Origin: Liolophura sinensis
Lineage: Eukaryota; Mollusca; Polyplacophora; Chitonida; Chitonidae
Assembly (NCBI RefSeq): GCF_032854445.1
Contig: NC_088304.1
Span: 20,845,704 to 20,909,703, forward strand
Direction: 5' to 3'
Length of the DNA: 64,000 bases
Part shown: positions 1-10,400 of the stretch, one piece after another
Layout: each line of letters opens with the position of its first letter
Position numbering within the stretch: position 1 is the stretch's first letter
Made by a program: the position numbers and the translations under genes
The notes under the pieces: generated by a model
Databases searched by the model: none
Seen by the model: the letters and a program-made list of their open reading frames with translations, nothing else
What the model was told of the DNA's origin: nothing

Positions 1-14
1 TAAAACTCATTTAC

Positions 15-119
15 CTTGGCAAGACGGTGAATTGTAGCCCGGGGGGCAAGCGCATTTATCCGGCGCTGTACATGTTCCACCATTTTGACATACTCCAGGT
101 GATTCCCCGAAACATACAG
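15..119 (-). CDS. EGF-repeat gene exon 11: EGF-like domain 9 (plain type)
   Basis: A phase 1-1 exon of 105 nt encoding (A)[16 protein letters not shown] followed by [18 protein letters not shown]. The acceptor is TTGCAG and the donor is G|GTAAAT. The open phase-1 end shows that the gene continues past position 1. Confidence 0.8.
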
Positions 120-3100
120 CTGCAATGTAAGCATATGATTACAATCACGTTACCTGATTTCCTGAAATCAATGCCTAAACCACTTCCTTCCATAATGGTT
201 TGTGTAAAGAAAGTTGTGAAAATCATACACATCTTTTTCGCCTGAAAGATATTTTACTAGAATACTAGTGTAACTGGGAGCCTCCGTGGCCGAAAAGGTA
301 AGGACGCCAGCAAGGCGCAATGGCCCAGAAGCCTCCCACCAATGAGGTCACCGTGAGTTCGAGTCCAGCTTATGCTGGCATCCCCTCCGGTCGTACGTGT
401 GAAGATCTCGCAACAACCTGCAGATGGTCGTGGGTTTTCTCTGGGTTCTGCGCATTTTTCTCGCACCTTAATGCTGGTTACCGTCGTATAAGTGAAATAT
501 TTTTGAGTATTGAACCACCAGTGAAAATAAAAAAAATGAAATAATGTGGTAACTTTCAAAAGTACACTGGGAATCATATATTCCATTCACTATTTCTTGC
601 TGTGATTAAAAATTTAACACTTTTGAAATTGTAAGGGGAAAACTGCCTTCTGTAAATAAGCTGTGATTTGTTTATTTCATAAATAAAGGAATCGCTTTCC
701 ACAAAAAGAAGTATTGATGAAAACGCAAATATAAGAATATTTTGTATAAAATCTATACCAGCTTCGTTTAAAAGTCTTACTTATTTGTTTTGTACTCTGA
801 GAGAAAAGTTTGTGACAACTCACTCAAAATTTCAGTAATATAATCGAGGTAATTCAACTCATATGAGTGACAGATCAGCTGACTCGTAAATACACTGTGA
901 GTTTTCCGACTAACCGAGTGAGTCAACAATATAGCGAGATGAGATTCATGTTTTCTAAGTTGAATTAGCTCAATTGTTTAACTTAGATTTATGAGTCAGT
1001 TGACCCAAACCTTTCAGTGAAGTTCCAGGCAACCAGAGGCTGTTTACTCACGGATGCATGACATTTTATCCGCAGCTAGGTGGAACCCATTGCGACATGC
1101 GCAGAAGTAAGATCCCACAGTGTTTTCACAGATCTGATCACAGTTGTGTTCTTGTGTGTCACATTCGTCAATGTCTGGAAGAAAAGTTGTAAAGAGTAAG
1201 AGTTGAGGAAAAGATTGGAATGCACCTAGCGTTTATGGCATAAACTTTTTAGCACAACATAACGGAATATGTCCCAGGAATGATGAGAGAGAACAATGCT
1301 ATAGCCACCCCGAAAAGGAATGTGCACTTTTTAGGTGAATGCCCTAAAACAAGATTATATCCAGCGAGACTATGGTTTGGGTGGCAGTGGATTGCATAAT
1401 TGTTCCAGGCTCAACTGAAGATATTCATGCATACAAACAAAACAGGGTCAAGACACAAACTATTCAAGTATAAAAGCTATTGAAACTGTATGTAAAATGA
1501 CATTGCCTAATTTTGACGGAATTAAATACAGCATTGCTACTGTTTCGATTGTAAGGTGGCTTTTATGGACCATATTGATAATGCCTGTCCTAACTGACCC
1601 CTCGAAACTTGTTCTACACCTGTTCGAGTCTTAATACAACTCTTTTTCTTCTCCGACGTTTGCATGTGTATTACAAAGCCAATCTCACATTAAACTCCTG
1701 CTCTGGAGCCAGATAAACGTTGGCATAATGTCATATGCGACTTATAATATGGCGTTGACAGCCCATCATACAACATACAACTAACACACCTACCGGTAAT
1801 TAATAGAATAAAGTACATTCTATTATTTTAGTGTTGATTCCTAGTTAAAGTTTATTTTTTATGTGACAACTTACCGGCACATTGCGGCTGGGAGGCAACC
1901 ATCATACATCATACAACTATAACACCTACCGGTATATAATGGAATAAGGTATATTATATAATTTTAGTGCTGATTCCTAGTTAAAGTTTATTTTTATGTG
2001 ACAACTTACCGGCACATTGCGTCTGGGAGAAGCCTACTGAACACTGGCACACGTCCGGAGCCACGCACTTCTGATTGTTCAAGCATTTGCCGTGTGGCTC
2101 TATGTCGAAACACTTTGCTATGAAAATAAGAAACAGTCCACTTTATATAGATATATGTCAGTAGCATATATTTCCCGATTGACACATTTCCCGATTCTGT
2201 TAATGTGGAAACACCTGGCTACAACTTGCCATATATGTTCCTCTCGTGCCACCTGTGGGGGTTATTGGAAAAATAAACGAATTGAAACTGAACAAAATCT
2301 CAGCAATATAAATTGTTATGTGTGTGTTCTACGACAGCTTCATATTGATCAATGCCTTAATTTTGCCAAACATTACGCAAGACAGCATGACTTCGCGAGG
2401 TTGATAATGTTTTAAGATAAGAAACGGATAAACAACTTAAAGTCAGTTTATTTATTTCTTTTAGTCTTTGCGAGAAAAGGATTTTAGATAAGCTGACTAC
2501 ATTTACAATATGCACCATCCAAAAGGCCATTTCAAGTAAATTTCAAATGTGGTTTGCATGACATTTTTCGCTGTATATAAACTGAAAAACCGGTGTTGAA
2601 GTGGACTTATTGAACAGCATGTGGGCCTCTTGCGCAAGCAATTGTGAGTTTACTGGAATATATGTTTCAACAGGTGTCGCCATGTTAGTTACAATAAAAT
2701 TAGCCTGCAAGCACCCCCAAAAGTACAGAGAGGTCAGAAATTATTTTTTAGTCTATAAACATGCCTTAACTGTTATTTGTCCGCATTAAACACCGCATAG
2801 AGAATCTGAGCCAGTCTAGCACTTAAAAACAACTACATGACTATTGTTCAGTATGGTTCAAACAATCCACCACAGAACCTTAGTCTGTATGTGCACCTTA
2901 TATTCGGTGTAAAACAACAGTGAAAACAAATCCTGAAATCCGTATAAGCAGTAAACATGAGATCACCTTTTACATCGTAAATTCTCTATTTAAATTAAAA
3001 AGCAAAACAAAAATGTAAAATATTTACCATATTAGGTATAGCAATCAATTCTCCATGGTGTATGTAGGAATGATGGCTATTAGACATCCAGGTTAGCAGT

Positions 3101-4389
3101 AAATTAGTCATTTTAAGATTGGTCTACTGGCAAAATTGTATATTTATAATTGATACTCTGTTGACGGTGATCTTATAATTCCTATACCCACGGTGTATAG
3201 TACTTACGCCGACACACGCCATGTATGCCCGCACCGTCTTCCATAGAGTATCCGTCTAAACATTTGCAAGTGTAGCTTCCCATGAGATTCTGACAAACCT
3301 GATCACAGCCTCCATTATTATCCAAACATTCATCCACCTCTGCAAAATAAAAATTGTCACATACTTCATTAATTGCAGTTAACATCGTTGCACGTTTTCC
3401 CTAATTCTGATTAAGCAATGGATGCAGGGGGGCCAGTGCTGCTATTTAGGCATCTGATTGAACAGTGAATGTATCTGTACTTGGGGTTAAACGTCGTACT
3501 TAACAATTTTTAAGTCGTCATATTACGACGAGGAGTCATTACGTGTGTGAGCATATATTTTGTCCCTTTGTGGTAGAGCGAGTCCGTGCCGCCAAAGTGT
3601 AGCCGTCACTGAATTACCATTACCAAAGAACCCAGGCATCACACCCCAACCAGTCATGTTTCCATGCTCTAACCTCTCAGTACTGAGCGCCAAGCGAGGC
3701 AGCAACAAGAACCATTTTTAAAGTATTTGGTGTAACCCGACCCTTGTTTGATCCCGGGTCACCCGATTCGAGGCCACCGAAGCTTTCAGCAGACAGAGTA
3801 AAACCTTCGTTGGTCAGCTGATAAGATGCCGGGTTTCACCGGTTACGTGTACCACTTGACTTCTTTCACAATATCGCCCGTATTCTGGTTTTATTACCCA
3901 CGCGATAATCTTTTGTATTAAAAAAATATGATTATTGTGGAGCGGGTAATTGATTTGGATGTTGTTTAACTTTGGAAATAGCTTATTTCAAGACAAAGGC
4001 GACTTGTATATTCCACGTTTCTACACTATATCAAATTCATGCATCACAAAGTTTAACATCATGCAATGAATGATTTGACAGACCTTTTCTTCCTTTTACA
4101 AACTACTGAATATGCTTCAAAATGAAGTGAAAGACTGATGTCACTAATAGTTGAGTAGAGGTTGAACCTAAAAAAAATATTTAAAAGAAATATTCTTAGT
4201 GGTGTAAATTGTAATTCATTTGACGTCCCTGTTCTCGAATTACTCAAGATTCTGTGTTGTCATCACATTTAACACACAATAACATTGAAACAGTATAAAG
4301 AGACCGTAATAATGGAAATGCCCTAATTAACCGCAGACATGTGAACCACTTTGATATTTCATATGTGTCAGTGGCAAACTCTAATAAAT

Positions 4390-4467
<78 letters not shown>

Positions 4468-7400
4468 CCAATGCTCGTGCCCTATATTGTATATATACCT
4501 GAACAATCCGGTTCCTGGTAGCCCGTCATACATTCACACTGATTTGGTTTCACACATGTTCCACCATAAGGACATTCACCTGGCTCCAGCTCAAAGCAGA
4601 TGGCTGGGAGAGAGAAAAAGAATGTTAGGTAAGATTATTACGCATATATGTACATTTTACCATACATATTAGCAGTTCTGTACGAGTAACAGATCACCGT
4701 AATAATGTTCACGAAACTCTCACCTGTAGCAGAATGTAAACCAAGTAGCTCTTGTGACGTTAGAGTACCCTGTCGCTGGCACTGTACAATCCATAAAACT
4801 CACCTTGGTATTGACATATTGGAATATATTTAATTCAATTTAAAAATTACCGTTAGATATAGTAATAGATCAACAATAATCTGTTGATGCTTAATCCAAA
4901 TTTTTTATCTGTCGTTTCCACTTGCAAGAAATAAAATAAGCATAAACACGCTCTAGAAAGCACTCTTTTGAAAGAGCCATGGTGGCAGGCGCGAGCGTGA
5001 GTTCAATGCACTTGCACAATGAAAAAAAACCAGAATTCTTCCGGTGTTTGTTTCCTTTAGATCTATAATGAAAGGTCTTTCAAGGCGTCAAAACGACTCA
5101 CGTAAACATGTGTACTGGTTCGTTAGTCGGTAACCTTCAGGGCACGAGCATTGGTAACTTCCATGCGTGTTCTCACATATGTGGCTGCACAAATCTTCAT
5201 CTGCCGCGCACTCGTCGATGTCTGTTGGTATGCCAAAAAAACAGGAATATAACAGAGAACATTACCCCCAACGGGTTGCAAGGTGAAGAAATACAATTGG
5301 AATATATATTAGAAGTGGTAAAACTGCATTCGCTGTGTGTTCAAAGGTATACATCAGTAATGGATTTGAACCCAAATGTCCGAAATACCCCCCCCCCCCC
5401 ATTTCACCCCCACCCCCACCACCACCTCTGCCTTTCCGTCCACCAACATTTCCAAAAATAAAAGAAAGGAAACTAAGAAAATCCCAAAGGAAATGACTGT
5501 GCGTCAGGATGTTTAGTTTGGCTTCATATAGACTGTTTGATGGGCCATTCGTGGTTGCAGCAGTATACCTACTGGTATAGCCAGCTGGAATGAAGAAATG
5601 TAACAGGCGCAGTAGAATACAGTGTGCATAAAAATCCATTATTGCCCCAATTATGAAATTAATTGCCCAATTGCCATTAAATTTAAACATGGTCAAGTTC
5701 AGATAATAATATGTGGTAAGATTCATCAAAATCTGCGTGTATTCAACGTGTCTAAATGTACACATTTGCAACTGTTGTGTTCCTGTGTATATGTGTCCAA
5801 AAATACAGAAAAGAATATTATTGATAAAACGATTTTAATATTATATGTGTGCAAAATGTTTTTTATCACATTATTTTCTAAAAAATATATCACATAGAAT
5901 ATACTGGGGAAATAAAATTATTTCGTTTAAATGTTCCTTTTATACCAAGATTATTGACGTTAGCTGATTAGTCTACAGAAGCTACGTTTGTGGGTGATTA
6001 AAAGTTGACTAAGGAACTTACCGCTGCATTCTGGAAGCTCAAAGCCCGACGCACACACGCACTTGTCTGGACTCACACACCGTCCGTTGTTTGCACATTT
6101 TCCCGCAGAACTGAATCCATGGCATAGAGCTGCAGTGCAAATATGTCTGAATTAATTAAGCACTATTGACACTCGATCGCCTAAAATCAATCACCGAATG
6201 TTTGTCAACAAATATCTGATTTGTGCAGTATCAAATGTGCCGCAAAGTTTTGTGGCTAATATTTTCATATTTCACTTCCACGATGATACAAATTTTTTGC
6301 ATTACATTTAACACGCTAAACTGTGCTTATATGTAAAGAATACCGTTAAAAAGGAATACTACGGGATCCTTAATGTAGTATATATTATTCCATAATACTA
6401 TATTGTTCAATAAATGTAATCTATTGTTTAAGTTGTTAAAAGCTCGGGCGTGTTGTGGTAAAGTCGGCTCATTTTGTGCAGGTTCACGGGAGTTTGAATT
6501 CCTCTTTCTTATTTTTGGCAGAGAGAAAAACTATTCGATAGGGTCACGTAAACCTTTCCGTGCACAGTATTCGTTAGAGACTGTCTTCCACCAATATGGC
6601 GTGTATGGCAAGTGTCGGCTGTTGAACCTGGGCACACACGTTCTTTTTTCCACCCTTAAGCCGGACCTTCATACAAGACGTGATCAATTCCTGAGTTTCG
6701 TGCCAAATAAGAATCAGTTAACTCAATAAATAGATACGTTAAACTTTGTCCACATTTATGATGAATTGATACTTACGGGCACAAGTTTTCTGGTCCACAA
6801 GATCATAACCCAATGGGCATGTGCAAGTGAAAGATCCAATGGAGTTGACACAGGAGTGGCTGCAGCCCGATGAATGCGTCTGACACTCGTCTATATCTGT
6901 GAGATGAGGGGAAAAGTGTGCTGTGCAATGAATTCTTACACCACACATATGAAGTTCCGTCATGATTTCAGGTAAACCCAAGGTGTGCACAGACAAACAT
7001 ATCCTTCTACGGTTAAATCTGTGCAGATTAGGGCGGGCTAATAATTTTGGACTAATCTTTAATTCATCATTAAAAGCGAAACTCACTGCTAATGAAACAT
7101 CACTCATTGTACAGCTGCGTTTATAAAAAAACGACCATCGTCCATGTAATACGCATTACAGCATTTAGATTTGGGAAATGGGGTTACATGTGACATCCCC
7201 AACAATTGAACATGTGATAGCTCTGGCATACATTCATGAGCGAAAGGAAACAGATGAAAAAACATGCAATGCACAGGATAAAATTTTAACTCAGTCACGT
7301 GATCGTGACCGTTATGATCCACCTGAACCATGCACAACGTTTCGATATGGTCTACCTTTTTATGTCTACAACCGTCAAACATTACCAGTAGGATACCTAG

Positions 7401-10400
7401 TGAAGCAATTCAAAACACCGATACAGAGTATAAAAAAGGGGGATTTTTTTTCCCTCATGAACTTCATAAAAATGCAAAACAAATAAAAACAAAATGTGGT
7501 GCAGGGTAAGCATTCTATGGGGGATTTTGTCTGGCATCAGCTGGATCCCTGTCCGACTTTGCAATTATGAAAAGATTTCCACTCATCGCCAGACGCGCCT
7601 TAAGGTGATAAGTTTAACAACTTGTAGCATTTTATTTCTTAGGTTTTTGTTACATGTCCCATTCGGTTTACTTTGTTTCATTAAGCCAAACTAAGGAAAA
7701 GTAGGTAGCTGATGTCTCTGCTTTAAACTTGCCATGACTTTTAAAATACATTTAGCGTCATATTGGAAATTAGCTTTGCGATTATTGGCTAGTTACTTCC
7801 ATTGGTTGACGATTGGTATAGAAATATCTGACATGACGCTTTTATATCAGGCACAGGTAAGCCCATATTTTATCAAACCATATTTTATAAAACTAAGGGA
7901 TAACATTTTATGTAGATACTTTCTTTTCCCACTTTGCACTGGTTTAATGTATTTTCTATATATAACATGTTATCGTGTGAAATCATGAAATGAAATAATG
8001 GTTTACCTGAACAGTCGTGTGAATTATACCCTTGTGACGAAGGACATTGGCATATCCCTGGACTCAAGCATTTCCCATCGTTTTCGCATGTACCGGCATC
8101 AGCTCCCCTCCGTTCATTACAAATTGCTTCAAATGATGAAACAGTAACAATGTTATTGCCTTGTATGGTGTATTTAGAATACCTGAGTTAGTGTCTTAAT
8201 TGTCTTATATTCGATGTCGGCTTATATATGCGCTGTTTAACTCATGTCGCCGTGTCTTATATTCGGTATTCAACAACTCCTGTTTAGCCAAATCTTTGGT
8301 ATTCAGCTACTGTATGGCGTCGTGTCTGATATTTGGCATCAAAGAACCCGTGTCCTTTGATATTCAGCTCCTATATGGTGTCGTATCTTATATTTGGTGT
8401 TCAAGAACCCATGTTCATTCCCATCTTTGATATTCAACTCCTACATGGTTCCGTATCTTATATTTGGTGTTCAAGAACCTATGTTCATTCCCATCTTTGA
8501 TATTCAGCTTCTACATGGTGTCTTCTCTTATATTCGGTGTTCAATCAAATAACACTCCGGTTTGCTCTTACCCCTAAACCCCGATCGCCGACTTGCAAGC
8601 ATCATTCCGTAGGTACATGCGGTCTGATTTTCAAGTCATGTCATGTCCTACTTTTGATATTCAATGTGAGTGTCGTGATATATATGGCTTTTGATTTGGT
8701 GCTCCTTGACAGAGATGTTAAGCTTGCTTGCGCAGAAGTCTAACTCAGGAGCCTCTCACCGATGCGGTCGCTGTTAGTTCAGAGCTTTCTCTTCGGTCGT
8801 ACCTTGTAAGGTCAAGCAGAAAACTACGGATGGTCTGGGGTTTCCTCTCACCATAATGCTGGCGGTCATTGTGCAAATTAAATATTCTTGAAACACCAAT
8901 CAAATGCATAAATATATAAAATGTATCTCAGGGAGGAGTAATTTTTGTTTAGACATACACGGGAATGCGAACAAAGTGCTTACGTATATTGCAGTTGATA
9001 CCATCCGGACTTGGATACCAGTTCTCACAGCATTTGTATCTTGTTTCCTTAACCGTGTAATACTTTATCCTGGAAAAAAGTCACAGTTGCTAGCAGGTTT
9101 CAAGGAAGGTTTGAACTCACTTCTACATGTGACAACTGATCAGCAGATCAGACTATTTCACTTAATAGATATAAACACGCCCGGGGGAAACCATGTGTGC
9201 CATCTAGCCAAGTACGGCACATGCATGTACATCTAGCTGTCGACGAACAAGCTAAGCCAATGGAGTACAGGTGGCCAGTCGTACCAAGAGTTGGTCCAAT
9301 AGATGTTTAATGCCATTCTCAATAATATTTCACTTGCACGATGACGAATGCTTTTCTTAAAGGACAAACACAGAGTGCCCATTGCAAACCTCGGAAGTTA
9401 TGTAACTTCTAACAAAAGGTCTCTATCGTCAGAAAAGACCAAGACCACATAAAAGTGAGATTATTGCAGACCTACTAAGAGATGTACCTTTATTCTCACT
9501 TTTCACCGCTTTGGGCATCAAGTCATGATTATATAGCACACTGAAAAGAGCATTCAGGAAGTCCATTAATGCGGTTATCATATCAAAGTCATCTGGTGTG
9601 TAAATATATGTAACTCGAGTAGATTCCACTCTCATGGACAGCTGGTATACGATTTATATTCAGATAGATGTATGGGCAACCTTGAACAGGCCAGAGATAA
9701 AAAAGCATGATTGTTAGGACCCTGTCGTTCACACATACATTGGATAAAATGAACTTTCCCAGTTTAAATGTTATAAAAATTTGTGGTGGGCTTTCAACAA
9801 ATATATCATAAACTTTGTATGTTTGAATACAATACATACACGATCTTTTCAAGCAAAGTAGACAAAGGACGTAATTTACGTCATGATATATTCCAACTTC
9901 ACAAATCGTGTGTTTTTAAGGACATATGTCCAACAGATAGCGCTTTTTGACAATTATTTTAATTTGTGGTAGTTTTCATTTAACCCTTTCGTCTGTTCAG
10001 TACACATCTGAATTAGCCTATTATTCTTAAGCTTCCCAATGTATTGCGCACATGGCGGAAGAGAAGTGATCACCAGCGAACCTATCACGGGACACAAAGG
10101 CTAACGTCACGGTGGGCTAGTTATCAATGCACCACAAACAATGTGAGCTGTCTTAAAATGGGTACAGTTTGCTTGTAAGAGAATATATGTTTAGAATATG
10201 TGACATTCTCCTTTGTTAGTGTGTCCAGTTTCATTTAACACGGGACTTCTATGTGCATCGTGCTGAATACGATAGCTCCATTCAATATTGAACACTTGCA
10301 ATCAAATTAAAACATTCTTTAACCAAGTACAATTTATAAAATACCATGGTACACGTGCACGATTTAGATACTGATTTAACTAATTTGTCTGGAACTACCA

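Noticed and set aside
840-1015. Second Harbinger-like element
   Set aside because: Many GAGTCA/TGACTC words occur, but no matching pair of terminal inverted repeats could be drawn.
4244-4471. Open frame of Tyr-Ile repeats
   Set aside because: It is the translation of the (AT)n microsatellite.
5262-5771. 169-codon minus-strand frame with a Gly-rich stretch
   Set aside because: It runs through the poly-C/poly-G tract and overlaps no splice-consistent exon. The real exon nearby (5102-5221) is in another frame.
7178-7486. 102-codon plus-strand frame
   Set aside because: No domain, start context or splice partner. It is in an intron of the EGF gene on the opposite strand.
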